Positions 8,877-17,340 of a stretch of 26,275 bases of DNA are shown here, piece by piece (position 1 is the stretch's first letter; each line of letters begins with the position of its first letter). The stretch lies in contig NC_090617.1 in the NCBI RefSeq assembly GCF_004359215.1, positions 1,991,361 through 2,017,635 on the forward strand. Direction: 5' to 3'. The position numbers and the translations under genes were made by a program. The notes under the pieces are model-generated. The model saw nothing but the letters and a program-made list of their open reading frames with translations. It was not told where the DNA came from and ran no database searches. The DNA is from Bremia lactucae (taxonomy: Eukaryota; Oomycota; Peronosporomycetes; Peronosporales; Peronosporaceae).

Positions 8877-9926
8877 ATGCCCGAGTTTGGGGTGAGCGAT
8901 TCGTCGTACTTTGACGCTCCAGATGTGAGTCTGTAGAACGCGACTTTTCCCCATCTCACCGGTGTTGAGTGGGATGCCCTAAATCGTCTCGCGGCGATAT
9001 CTGGAGAGGCATTCGTCGTGTCGCTGATGAAATCAGCGACCTCTGGAGGACAGCGTCTCGCCATACACGACTTCATGGCTCGCGAGCTCGCCGAATCCAA
9101 TCGGCGAGGTTTAACTCCCTCGCGGACTTTACGGAACGACGCCGTGAAGATGGAGACCTACGTCTACTCTGGCGAAGGCAAAGAACGCTTGTCGCTGTCG
9201 CGTTGGTTCCGAGAGGTTGACATCGCTATATCCTCGAGACGTCTCGAGGCTCCTAAAGCGAAGGTCAACTTCCTTCTTTTCCGGCTCACTGGGAAAGCCA
9301 AGGAGTGGGCTTTGGGTAAACTCGTTGTGGACGAGTATGTGTTCCCCACTCTGGAAGCCATCCAGAGTGATCTTCGACTCGCCTTCGAGCCGCCACAAGA
9401 AGAGAAGTTGGTGCGTTCAAGGTTCCTGTCCTTGAGACAGGGTAAAATGTCCATGCGCGACTACGTGCAGATGGCTCGACATCTGGCTTCGTGCATTGTC
9501 ATGCATCCCATGGACAGGTACACACAAGTGAACGTGTTTGTCGATGGCATGCGTGAAGGGCAGACTCGCCTATCGCTGGAACGCGCGGAGCCTGCCACGT
9601 TAGAGGAGGCTTTCGCTATCGCCCTCCGTGAGGACTTCAGAGTCACCAAGGCCTACACCAAGCCTTCAGTTGTTACCGCTCTCAGATCAGCGGGCCCGGA
9701 ACCTATGGAGATTGATGCAATTGAGTCGTCGGGTGACCGACGACGTGTTACGTCCTACAAGGGCGACGTCCGTAGCTGACGTCAGATGATCTGCTTTTGA
9801 TGTCGAAAGCTGGGACATCACGCGGCTGAATGCCGCGCGCCAGCACCGATGTCGGTGCATGCGATGGATACCCATCATGAGGGAGGTGCTCCGCCCACTC
9901 GTCCAAAAAACGGACGAGACCAGTAG
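8877..9926 (+). pseudogene. gag of element D (three internal stops)
   Basis: The ATG at 8877 (MPEFGVSDSSYF) is 14 nt past the primer site and in frame with the whole gag. The product would be about 349 residues forming the capsid that packages element RNA. The core is at about 9100-9640 ([53 protein letters not shown]). A CCHC zinc knuckle is at 9792-9833. The frame is cut by TAG 8934, TGA 9777 and TGA 9798; the last two look like Arg CGA codons changed by C-to-T, one inside the knuckle. The natural stop is TAG 9924-9926, within a candidate frameshift signal. Confidence 0.8.
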
Positions 9927-9945
9927 GTGCAGGGCGCCCTACTGG
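9905..9945 (+). promoter_or_regulatory. Candidate -1 ribosomal frameshift signal at the gag/pol junction of D
   Basis: A AAA AAC (9905-9911) lies in the gag zero frame as X XXY YYZ. An 8-nt spacer (9912-9919) follows, then a perfect 8-bp stem CCAGTAGG/CCTACTGG (9920-9927 and 9938-9945) with a 10-nt loop. The stem covers the gag stop TAG (9924-9926). The -1 frame reads PVGAGRP, matching the protease start of A (VGAGRP) and F (VGAQRF). In this copy one more indel between about 9945 and 9970 is needed to reach the present protease frame. Element F has the same layout (24957-24917, minus). Confidence 0.55.
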
Positions 9946-9948
9946 TTT

Positions 9949-10325
9949 GAGGGAGGTCCGGGTTCACCGGTAGCAGCCCGACCTTCCAGCCCATCTGTGC
10001 TGCGTGCACGGTCAAATGCCACCAGTACGAGTGGTGATTCACGCCTGATTATTGTTAATCTACATGTCGCCGGTATCCGGCGACCTCTACGAGCACTCCT
10101 GGATTCAGCAGCGAAAAACAATTTCTTCCGTGAATCTTGCGTGTCAATGCTGCCACCCAGCATCCAGGTCCACGAGGGACCTGGCCAAGTTGTTGTCAAG
10201 CTTGCTGACGGGAAACTACGCCGCATATCGCGGCGCGAAGTGTCGTTGCCGTACACGTTTGACGGCTTCCGCAGTAACGAAAATTTCTTGGTTATTGAGA
10301 TGAATTATGCGTTCGATTGCATCTG
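9949..10325 (+). pseudogene. Retropepsin-like protease of element D
   Basis: The frame is GPGSPVAARPS.., then DSRLIIVNLHVAGIRRPLRA and LLDSAAKNNFFR, with the catalytic Asp codon at 10102. VVKLADGKLRRISRREVSLP and [15 protein letters not shown] follow. The usual Asp-Ser/Thr-Gly is Asp-Ser-Ala here, which should impair activity. The C-terminal ILGMPWL-type motif is missing: the frame jumps from FDCI to the next segment (VSPSDWP), so a deletion removed the end of the protease. It would mature the gag-pol polyprotein. Confidence 0.7.
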
Positions 10326-10876
10326 GGCATGTGTCTCCAAGTGATTGGCCGAACGTTACAGTCGTGGATCGTACATCCATGACACCGGCGGTGCACAGAG
10401 TGAGCGATGGCCCTCTCTGTGCCGCTTGTTCCGTGCTCCTACGCACGAGTGACGATGTCTCTTTGCTTTGCAGCGAGGAGTCCGACGTGGACAAGCAGTG
10501 GCTCCCGCGTAATCACGACGCGGTCGAACAGAGGTTCCCGCATGAGAGAGCAGTGGTCGAACAGGTGTTCCCACATGCACGCATTGTGGTCGAGCAGAGG
10601 CTCCCACAAGGCCAAGATGCGGCCGAGCAGGGGCTCGCCACCGAGTGTGACGTGGATGGACAAGAGTCCCCTCGTGCATACATGATGGTCGAACAGAGGT
10701 TCCCACATGAGCAAGACGTGGTCGAGCAGGGGCTCTCACACGAGTATGTGGCGGTCGAGCAGGGGCTCCCGCATCATGCGTCGACGGACGAGTATGGGCT
10801 ACTCCCGTCGCGCGATTTCGACGTCCTGGATAAGGACATCCAGCGTCTAGAGGGGGGGTGCCGATTTAACACCTGA
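10326..10876 (+). pseudogene. Protease-RT linker of element D with 11-residue repeats
   Basis: A plus-strand frame runs from about 10326 ([16 protein letters not shown]) through [13 protein letters not shown] to the stop at 10874-10876. Its middle consists of 33-bp units coding for repeats like [11 protein letters not shown]. The start overlaps the broken end of the protease, so this is polyprotein, not a separate gene. The long open frames on the opposite strand here are by-products of the repeat. The function is unknown; a flexible spacer is likely. Confidence 0.6.
10490..10786 (+). repeat. 33-bp tandem repeat, nine units, in linker of D
   Basis: Eight 33-bp units run from 10523 to 10786, most starting GTCGAACAG or GTCGAGCAG. 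A more diverged ninth unit (GACAAGCAG) lies in front at 10490. The units code for 11 residues, consensus V-E-Q-x-[FL]-P-H-E-x-D-V. All unit lengths are kept in frame, so the repeat grew or shrank under coding constraint. Confidence 0.8.
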
Positions 10877-10941
10877 CTGCGGTTCGCCAGCTTCGCATAG
10901 ACTCGAAGCACGATGGGGACGCAAGCGACGAGAACTCAGCA

Positions 10942-11178
10942 TTGGAATGTGTCCACGCTATTGTGTACGTGGACGGGATTCCACAAAGGCGTCAATACAT
11001 TGAGGTCGCGAGTCCACCTCGCGACACGTCGTCGATTACGAGCCTTCCAGGACTATCCTGGAAGCATTTTCTACGCGACCTCAAGGGAGGCACAGTGGAA
11101 CAAGTATGTCTGGTCACCAACGAGGTGACCTATGATCCGAATGAGGAGCGAATTACGCGCCCTCGAAGCGCTGAATAA
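10942..11178 (+). pseudogene. Conserved linker segment before RT of element D
   Basis: The frame [20 protein letters not shown], then [20 protein letters not shown] and a stop at 11176-11178. [14 protein letters not shown] matches FLRDLRSGKVKQICV in element A (minus strand, about 5180-5130), so this is a shared domain just before RT in this retroelement group. RT continues in another frame from about 11190 (ARRKISASQSWEALREFG). I do not know its role. Confidence 0.6.
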
Positions 11179-11189
11179 AAGTCAGCGCG

Positions 11190-12496
11190 CGAAGAAAGAT
11201 TTCTGCGTCGCAATCTTGGGAGGCTCTGCGTGAGTTTGGTAACCCTGTCTATGACATTGCTCGAGAGTACGCAGACGTTTTCCCGGAGAAAATTCCGGCT
11301 GAACTTCCTGCTGATCGTGGTGTTCGGCACGAGATTGATCTCGTGCCAGGATAGAAATATTGTGTGACACACCAGTGGCTGTTGCCTCGAGACCAAGTCG
11401 AGGCTATTGATGCATTCTTTGAAGGTCGTCGCAAGGCCGGTCATGTGCGTGACAGTGTCTCACCCCACTCGAGTCCAACCTTCTGCGTGAAGAAGGCTAC
11501 GGGAGGCTGGCGTATAGTGCATGCGTTTAACAAGCTAAACGATGCCACTATTCCTGTCCAAAAGCCTATCCCGAGGAAAGACATGGTTCTAAACTCCATG
11601 TCAGGTAGCGTTATCTTCAGCGCCATCGATCTGACCGATGGCTTCTACCAGATCTTGATGCGACAGAGTGACATACCACTCACTGCGGTGAGTACCCCGA
11701 GTGGTATGCTATGGGAGTGGCTGGTGATGCCACAAGGATTAAAGAACGCACCAGCCACTTTCAATCGCATGATATTTCAAGTGTTGAGACCGCTTCGAGA
11801 CTTTGCTCCTAGCTACTTTGATGACATTTTTGTCCACAGTCGCGCTGAGAGCAACCTCAGTCCTGTCCAAGTTCACCTTCTACCCTGAAGCAGTTGTTTC
11901 AAGTCATGCGGAATAACAAGTTATATGCAAACTTGAAGAAGTGTGTATTCTGTGCACCGGGGATTCCAATGCTGGGTTGCTACGTGAGTAAATCGGGAGT
12001 TCGAGCCGATCCAGAGAAGGTGTTGTCAATCTGTTCTTGGCCCACACCCAAGAATCCTACGGAGTTGCGTCAATGGCTCGGTCTAGCTAATTACTTGCAT
12101 ACGTACACAAACGATTACGCCGGTTCTATACAGCCTCTGTCGTCACTTCTAAAGAAAGACGCCACGTGGTCGTGGCGTCCCGAGCATCAAGCTGCCTTTG
12201 ACGCAGTGAAGAAGAGCCTGGCGTCAGCGCCAGTGTTGGTACTCCCTGACGACACCAAGCCGTTTCACGTGGTGTGTGATGCAAGTGACTTTGCAATTGG
12301 TTGCGCCCTCATGCAGTTTGGTCATGAGGGCCGTGAAAGAGTCGTGAGTTACCAATCACGACAGATGAAGCCGGCGGAGAAGAACTATCCGGTCCACGAT
12401 AAGGAGCTATTAGCTATGCGCTACGCACTCATCAAGTTTCGTGTTCACCTACTGGGCGAACGCACGTTCGCTCTGTATACTGATCATGCATCGTAG
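11190..12496 (+). pseudogene. Reverse transcriptase and RNase H of element D
   Basis: First frame to 11888: GVRHEIDLVPG, TAG at 11352, GGWRIVHAFNKLND, FSAIDLTDGFYQIL (motif A Asp), MPQGLKNAPATFNR and the catalytic YFDDIF (YFDD at 11814-11825). A one-base frameshift near 11880 leads to the second frame, to 12496: GVRADPEKV, GLANYLHTY, then RNase H with HVVCDASDFAIGCAL, HDKELLAMRYAL and LYTDHAS, ending at TAG 12494. MKSPHLSQRMARG and YKPGKTYILADALSR follow in the next frames. It would copy element RNA into DNA. Catalytic residues are kept, but stops and shifts kill it. Confidence 0.85.
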
Positions 12497-12880
12497 CGTA
12501 CTGCGATGAAGAGCCCACACCTGTCACAGCGGATGGCACGGGGGCTGTCTTTCTTCTCCGAGTACAACTTCCTTCGTCGTGCACTACAAGCCAGGCAAGA
12601 CTTACATTCTTGCTGACGCACTGTCACGACATCCAGATTATGATCCTCGTATGCTTGAGTCGTCAGGCAACTGACGACGACGATGAAGACAATCGATGTG
12701 CGACGTGTGTGTCGTTGAATCTAACTCGGGTCACTCCCGAGTCATGCCTTTTTGATGAAATTGTCGCGGCTTACGCGAACGATCCGGATTACGCGGACAT
12801 TATTGCCTATCTGCGCGCTCCCAGTGATGCTGCACTGGGAGCTCTTTCGCGAACGAAGCGTGAATTATTAAACGATACAG
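12497..12880 (+). pseudogene. RNase H to integrase spacer of element D
   Basis: Reading continues past the 12494 stop with the RNase H end (YKPGKTYILADALSRHPDYD), then a frameshift near 12660 and DDDDEDNRCATCVSLNLTRV, FDEIVAAYANDPDYADII and ALSRTKRELLNDTVW. This is the usual linker between RNase H and the integrase zinc domain. The next frameshift near 12885 leads into integrase. Confidence 0.65.
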
Positions 12881-12881
12881 T

Positions 12882-14300
12882 ATGGATGGTGATTTGCTGT
12901 TATACAGCATCGATAAATTCGATGCACCTCGAACGGTGATTGCGAATGACTTGGATTTGCGTGCTCGTATTATCCACGAGTACCATGATGCCCCAATTAG
13001 CGGTCATCTGGGCCGCGAAAAGACATTCGCGGCTGTCTCACGTGACTTCTTCTGGCCCCACATGTACAAGTGGGTTCGAAACTGGATTCGCATCTGCGAA
13101 ATATGTCAGCGAGTAAAGCCATCTCCATCGTCGCAGGCACCCCTGCGACCTCTGCCGATAGCATCTGGGTCTTGGCGCTCGGTTTCAATGGACTTTATCT
13201 TCGGGCTCGCACCCGATGGCAAAGACCGAACGGGTATTCTGGTCTTTGTGGACAGATTAAGCAAAATGACACATCTGGTGCCTGTTCATGCAACGATCAC
13301 CGCGGTTGAGACCGCGGTGCACTTAATTGACGCTGTGTTTCACCATCCGGGTCTACCAGACAACATAGTCTCGGACCGTGATACTCGTTTCACATCGGCG
13401 TTTTGGACGTCATTGTTCGAGTTGCTTGGCACGAAGCTGCAAATGTCGACAGCAGCCCATCCGGAAACGGATGGGCAAACAGAGAGGGTTAATCGGGTCC
13501 TCGAAGATGTTCGTCGAATTTACGCTACTTCTTTTAAGAGTTGGTGCATTTTTGCCACTCGCGGAGTTTGCACTCAAAAACGCGGTTCACGCGTCAACGG
13601 GGTTGACACCATTTTTTGCAAATTCGGCCCGTCATCCTCGTGTACCTACTCTTCTTGCCGTGGCTCTTCGTGGCTCCACTTTGGCGGGGGGGGGGTGATA
13701 GTGGTAAACAACGGTCGAGTGCAGCTCACGGTATTCTGAGCGCGAATGTTGTCTCCCAATCCAATGTGAAGTCCTCTGTTTTGACGCCACGTGACGTGGC
13801 GTCCCCGCGAGCTCAATGGGCTGCACAGACGCTGATTGACCCTTCTTCGGGTATGCGAAGACCTCAAGCCAACTACGCGCCGATTGAATCGGCGCGACCA
13901 ATTGATGACATGGCTGTGTCAGAGTTTATAATCCAACGTCAAGCCATCACGAGGTTTGAACGCGATACTCTTCGATCTGCAGTGGATAGACAGAAAGCGA
14001 ATGCAGACAAACGTGGCAGAAAGAACATGAGTACCTAAAAGAAGGGTGATCGTGTATTTTTATCTACTAAAGGCCTACGAGATTCTGCAGTAACCAATCT
14101 CGGCGCGAGCAAACTCGCGCCACGTTTCATCGGCCCATTTACGGTACTCAAGGCAACCCGCCACGCATACACGCTGGACATCCCTTCGTCACTGCGACTT
14201 CACCCGACGTTTTACGTCGGGCGGCTCAAGGAGTATCGTCCAGCTACGCTTCGCGGGTTGGCTCCGTCCTCGGAGTCAAAGGCTCATAGGTCGACCTTCC
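12882..14300 (+). pseudogene. Integrase of element D
   Basis: The N-terminal HHCC zinc-binding part is at about 12960-13110 (EYHDAPISGHLGREKT, then CEICQRVK). The catalytic core has Asp at 13191 (SVSMDFIFG), Asp at 13374 (VSDRDTRF) and Glu at 13482 (DGQTERVNRV), spaced D-x60-D-x35-E, so the DDE triad is intact. A frameshift near 13545 and a ten-G run at about 13684-13693 break the following part (FALKNAVHASTGLTPFFANS). The C-terminal domain (GDRVFLSTKGLRD, LAPRFIGPFTVLKATRHAYT, HPTFYVGRLKEYRP) runs to about 14260. It would join element ends to target DNA. Confidence 0.85.
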
Positions 14301-14675
14301 CTCTCGCCTTGGTCGACGCGCCAGCGACATCGGACGCGGCTGCGTCCCAGTCTGCGCGTGCCCAAGAACCTGGCGTTCCAGGTTCCGCATCCGTTCAAGC
14401 AGCTCGCGGTTCGACTGTCGAATCTCGCTCGCTGTTCTCTCAGCCCGCGCAGCTCGATCAAGGGCAGCTTCAGCTTCCAGCTGGGCATCGCAAGCCTTGT
14501 TTATAGCCGCATCTACATCGTCCTGGGCGACCAGGACGCCAGCATTACCATCGCAAGGCACCGCCGCTTGTGGACGCGGAAGGTCAGAAGCGCTGGATCG
14601 TGAAACGTTTGTTAGGTCACGAGGACCCAGGTCGCGAAACGACATCGTCGCGACTCCATGCGCGCGCGGTTCCAA
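14244..14675 (-). CDS. Antisense coiled-coil frame in element D
   Basis: An uninterrupted minus-strand frame of 143 codons opposite the spacer between integrase and chromodomain. Its middle (about 14520-14350) reads ACDAQLEAEAALDRAARAER, then a stretch ending LLERMRNLERQVLGH, with heptad-like Leu/Ala spacing typical of a coiled coil. It overlaps the end of the larger antisense ORF (15628-14612) in another frame and may be its frameshifted C-terminus. The sense strand here codes a low-complexity spacer. Open frames are easier in this GC-rich stretch, so coding is not proven. Confidence 0.35.
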   Translation of the reverse strand: MEPRAHGVATMSFRDLGPRDLTNVSRSSASDLPRPQAAVPCDGNAGVLVAQDDVDAAINKACDAQLEAEAALDRAARAERTASEIRQSNRELLERMRNLERQVLGHAQTGTQPRPMSLARRPRREGRSTYEPLTPRTEPTREA

Positions 14676-14790
14676 CCGCGCGCAAGTATCGTGTACGTTG
14701 GCCGGGTTTCCACCCGAGCAGGATACGTGGAAACCGCGCTCTTCGCTCCTTCAAGACGTTCCAGACGTCGTTTGGGCATACGAGTCCGTG
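14564..14790 (+). pseudogene. Chromodomain at the end of pol of element D
   Basis: One frame gives DAEGQKRWIVKRLLGHEDPG and VPTARKYRVRWPGF. After a frameshift near 14710 the next frame gives FPPEQDTWKPRSSLLQDVPD and VVWAYE. The Tyr/Trp-rich KYRVRWPGFPPEQDTW pattern is the chromodomain that directs chromovirus integrases to modified histones. The frame then runs into a His/Asp-rich tail made of 51-bp and 42-bp repeats. The antisense ORF overlaps this domain. Confidence 0.7.
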
Positions 14791-15628
14791 CATACGCTTG
14801 GTTCAGATTTGGTCTACGATCTGAGTGTTCTCGCGGTGAGCGAGGACGAGACGAACAACTACTGTGTCGTGGTGAAGCGTCACCACGACTACGAGACCAA
14901 GATCGATTGCGAGAATGTCGTGGTGAAACATCACCACGACGACGAGAGGAAGAGCGACGACGAGAACGTCGTGGTGAACGTGTGTCACCACGACCCCGAG
15001 AACGCGAGTGGTGTCGCCAGCGTGCCGCGCCACGACCCCGAGAACGCGAGTGGTGTCGCCAGCGTGCCGCGCCACGATCAACCGCGGTCTTGTTCTCTAT
15101 CAAGCTGCGCTCATACCGTCCGATCCCGAGCTGTTCATATTCGCTGAGTGAATACTCAGCGACCTGTCGTTGCCAAGTTTCGCGAATTGGACGAGGCATC
15201 GAGTCACAGGAGTTACAAGATTCGTGCACGTGACCGTAGCAGAGTCGATCTACGTTCCACGCGATCTCGCATACCTTCTCGCGCAGCTCACCGACTGAGT
15301 GTTCGGCGTGGATATCTTCGCGTTTAGCAAGCCACTGCTGAAAGCTCCTTTCATCTTCAAGCATCCGGTTCCACCGCCGGATGAAAGCGCACGAAGAACG
15401 CTGGAGCGACTCGAACGAGATGCCATCAAGACTCTTCCCGCGTAATCCACGGAAACGCCGGAAGTAATCCTGCATCGTTTCAAGAGCCCAAGGGATCAGG
15501 TGCTGATCCATCACGTGGCCTATCGAACTCCCGCTGACAGTGCCCGGGAGTGCTGTGGTGTTGGCGTTCGCGTCTTCAGTCATCGTTTGGTTTGAGAGGC
15601 CGTTAGGGTCTTGTAGTTGAGCACTCAC
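14612..15628 (-). CDS. Antisense ORF of element D (RS-rich protein)
   Basis: An unbroken minus-strand frame of 338 codons between the chromodomain and the 3' LTR, read opposite to the element. The frame opens inside the LTR; the first codon after it is GTG 15628 and the first ATG is 15583 (MTEDANANTT, 324 residues). The N-terminal 190 residues look globular (PWALETMQDYFRRFRGLRGK, RRWNRMLEDERSFQQWLAKR, LREKVCEIAWNVDRLCYGH, and a Cys pair CNSC). An Arg/Ser-rich repeat region follows (RWRHHSRSRGRG twice, SPRHS units), then the part opposite the chromodomain. I recognise no family. RS-rich tails are common in RNA-binding or splicing proteins; that link is inference. A promoter in the 3' LTR would be needed. 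Confidence 0.5.
   Translation of the reverse strand: MSAQLQDPNGLSNQTMTEDANANTTALPGTVSGSSIGHVMDQHLIPWALETMQDYFRRFRGLRGKSLDGISFESLQRSSCAFIRRWNRMLEDERSFQQWLAKREDIHAEHSVGELREKVCEIAWNVDRLCYGHVHESCNSCDSMPRPIRETWQRQVAEYSLSEYEQLGIGRYERSLIENKTAVDRGAARWRHHSRSRGRGAARWRHHSRSRGRGDTRSPRRSRRRSSSRRRGDVSPRHSRNRSWSRSRGDASPRHSSCSSRPRSPREHSDRRPNLNQAYARTRMPKRRLERLEGAKSAVSTYPARVETRPTYTILARGWNRARMESRRCRFATWVLVT
14866..14994. repeat. Three 51-bp units, each with a perfect 10-bp hairpin
   Basis: GTCGTGGTGA..TCACCACGAC occurs at 14866-14889, 14917-14940 and 14968-14994, with start-to-start spacing of exactly 51 bp and loops of 4, 4 and 7 nt. Stems are identical while loops and spacers vary. The units code 17 residues on each strand: Val/His/Asp-rich on plus and Ser-Pro-Arg-His-rich on minus. 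They lie just after the chromodomain. Confidence 0.85.
14988..15078. repeat. 42-bp tandem duplication
   Basis: Two identical 42-bp copies (14988-15029 and 15030-15071) start CCACGACCCCGAGAACGCGA and are followed by seven more matching bases. On the minus strand each codes 14 residues ending HHSRSRGRG; on plus each codes a Pro-Glu-Asn-rich 14-residue unit. Perfect identity inside an otherwise mutated element suggests recent slippage or duplication. Confidence 0.9.
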
Positions 15629-15647
15629 GGTGTGTGAGTGCTGTCTT

Positions 15648-15657
15648 GAGAAGGGGG
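15648..15657 (+). other. Polypurine tract of element D
   Basis: GAGAAGGGGG directly precedes the 3' LTR start at 15658, the expected plus-strand primer position. Confidence 0.7.
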
Positions 15658-15985
15658 TGAAGTAATGGGCCGCCCCGTTACATAAGTAGTTTCAATTAAG
15701 TTTACATGTTACTTAAGTAGGGGTGCTACTTTTGAGGTAGCGAAAGTAGCATGTCGTATTTTAGCTGGTTTAATGGGCTCAGTCCCATTATTAGCCAGTA
15801 AGATATAGGCACGTAGATTGAGTGGTTCCCATGAGTCCAAGGGAACCATTCGTACTTAGGATGATTAAAAGACAAAATATAAAACCGAGTTAAAAATACT
15901 AAACACCTAAGACTTGGGCTTTGAGGCTTCCTCAAAGCGTTAGAAATAGTGTAAGCAAAGTACGGGTTGTTCTAGCCCCGTTATA
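15658..15985 (+). repeat. 3' LTR of element D
   Basis: About 328 bp. It starts TGAAGTAATGGG, a worn TGTAACGGGG, continues into CCCCGTTACATAAG at 15673-15686, and ends CCCCGTTATA at 15985. The last 159 bp match 8693-8851 with three differences. Flanking bases cannot be tested for a target duplication because the left border is in the gap. Confidence 0.85.
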
Positions 15986-15987
15986 CC

Positions 15988-16405
15988 ATCTGTTTTACTC
16001 CGGATAGAGGTGTCCGTCATGAAATTGACTTGGTTTTCGGGAACCAAATACTGTGTCACACGACAGTGGCATTTACAAAAACAACAGTGTGACGTCATTG
16101 ACGATTTCTTTTTGTGCTAAGCACGAAGCTAGAATGGTAAGAACGAGCAAATTTCCCCATTTGACACCGACATTTTGTGTCAAAAAGCCAAATGGTAAAT
16201 GGCGCATTGTACATGCTTATAAAAAAGCTTAATGCTGCCACTATACCAGCACAAACCCCCATTCCAAGAAAAGATGTTCAGAGCAATATGGTCGGATGTA
16301 AAATGTACAGTGCACTTGACTTAGTCGACGGTTTTTACCAACTGCTCATGCGAGCTAGCAATATCCCGCTTACAGCGGTTAGGAGCCCAAGCGGTATGCT
16401 ATGGG
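15988..16405 (+). pseudogene. Reverse transcriptase N-half of element C
   Basis: In shifting plus frames: PDRGVRHEIDLVFGTKYCVT, then FCVKKPNGKWRIVHAY, LNAATIPAQTPIPRKDV, YSALDLVDGFYQLLM (motif A) and SPSGMLW, ending at base 16405 after TATGGG. RT continues at 20965 on the minus strand with WLVMPQGLSN. It follows D directly and completes the linker of C left of D. Confidence 0.8.
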
Positions 16406-16460
16406 TCTGCGCGTAACTTGAATCGTCGCTTTATGCACCTTCTTTGTGCATATTTCAACA
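16406..16460 (-). repeat. First 55 bp of the copia 5' LTR (inverted)
   Basis: The minus strand reads TGTTGAAATATGCAC.. to ..CAAGTTACGCGCAGA, matching the start of the copia 3' LTR (24355-24409) with about nine mismatches. It is followed on the minus side by nothing of copia; the rest is at 20966-21205. The GGTGT at 16465-16461 (minus) is the left target duplication. Confidence 0.75.
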
Positions 16461-16740
16461 ACACCTCTTAGGTGCCTCGAAACTTCACGTACACAGGGAC
16501 TCAGAGGAAGGTTTCTAAGTAGCTAAGGGTCTTTAGCTACCGAGGATAATTCAAAGGATTAGATATAGAGAAAACTAAAACTGTATTAATATATATCGTT
16601 TTCTGCGTAACGATTTTTATACTGTTTGAACTCGGCATTAGCCGCATGTTGATCGTCCTTTTGTAGGGCGAACAAACAACATTATAATAAGGACTGACCC
16701 ACTTACGGCGAAACTCAGGTACCTGCTATTGAACCTTTTT
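16461..16740 (-). repeat. 3' LTR of element A, piece 2 (inverted)
   Basis: The minus strand from 16740 reads AAAAAAGGTTCAATAGCAGG, then TACAGTTTTAGTTTTCTCTA, CTTTGAATTA, AGCTACTTAGAAACC and GTGTACGTGAAGTTTCGAGG. This matches A's 5' LTR from about 2494 to 2675. It lies between the end of C's 3' LTR and the copia LTR start, showing that both inserted into the same LTR of A. Part of the LTR, equivalent to about 2690-2730, is lost or unrecognisable. Confidence 0.75.
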
Positions 16741-17271
16741 TGTAGCAGAGCTACCACACTCCTACGTCAGAGTAAGACTTTCAGACTCAGAGAGTCGCTT
16801 AGTTCTAATGAACTAAAGGGTTTAACAACTCCGGGAGTCGTACAAGCTATAAGAGCTTAAATAATCATAGTTCAAGGAAATCAGGGGTTCGTAGAGCCAA
16901 GTGGCAACTAGCGCCCAAGAGTATATAGCTTAGAAAGGCTTCTATCTCTTACAGATCAATGTGCAAGCGTCAGGAAGGCACTTAACGCTTTAAGATCAAA
17001 AGGGGAACTGCACATTATTTAATTATATAATCAAACACCTATCCCTAGCAAATTAAAAATTTGATTTCGGACGCCAGATTTATATCTGGCGGCGACCACA
17101 TTTGTTTCCCATAATAAATAGGTTTTAAGTAATTAACTATTTTAGAATAGCATAAAAGGGTATTCTACCCATAAAGTAAGAATTTAGTTTAAAATCGAGT
17201 AATAATTTATAAATATACCACAGCAACGGTTGTCCAACCGATGTGTACCCTCCCCCATCAGACTGTTGACA
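16741..17271 (-). repeat. 3' LTR of element C (inverted)
   Basis: The reverse complement matches 7346-7841: ACACATCGGTTGG, AACCGTTGCTGTGG, the CGCCAGAT..ATCTGGCG hairpin (17072-17091), CTGATCTGTAAGAG-like text, AGTTGCCACTTGG, CTACGAACCCCTGA, and the end GCTCTGCTACA at 16741. A possible LTR start TGTCAACAG is at 17271. The alternative start is about 25 bp later, because TGATGGGGGAGGG there also looks like a polypurine tract. Confidence 0.75.
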
Positions 17272-17340
17272 CCGAGTGACAACATTCGCTTCGTTTCTTC
17301 TTTGAGGTTGGAGCCTTAAGCTACCGCTCGGTTTTTTTGT

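Larger units (their letters stand above)
8593..15985 (+). mobile_element. Ty3/gypsy (chromovirus-like) element D
   Basis: This is the most complete element in the window: 5' LTR (partly in the gap), primer site, gag, a candidate frameshift signal, protease, repeat linker, RT-RNase H, integrase, chromodomain, antisense ORF, polypurine tract and 3' LTR. It sits in the protease-RT linker of C. The 159 bp that can be compared between the two LTRs differ at three positions (about 2%) with no indel, so it is the youngest insertion here. Even so, it has at least five in-frame stops and several frameshifts. Confidence 0.85.

Noticed and set aside
9939..10256. 105-codon minus-strand frame opposite D's protease
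   Set aside because: It is explained as a shadow of the protease frame and has no recognisable feature.
10356..10739. Long open frames on the minus strand (127 codons and others)
   Set aside because: They are mirror frames of the 33-bp in-frame tandem repeat in D's linker; stops are excluded by the repeat itself.
14866..15078. CRISPR-like array
   Set aside because: Only three units, with coding-length periods, hairpins and no unique spacers, inside a retroelement.
14497..15233. Two long plus-strand frames (216 and 191 codons) taken as separate genes
   Set aside because: They are the two frames of the chromodomain and its repeat tail, split by a frameshift, in a GC-rich region.
16406..16463. 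Plus-strand text after MLW looked like a continuing RT (LNRRFMHLLCAYF)
   Set aside because: The minus strand matches the first 55 bp of the copia LTR closely, and RT continues exactly at 20965, so the resemblance is chance.
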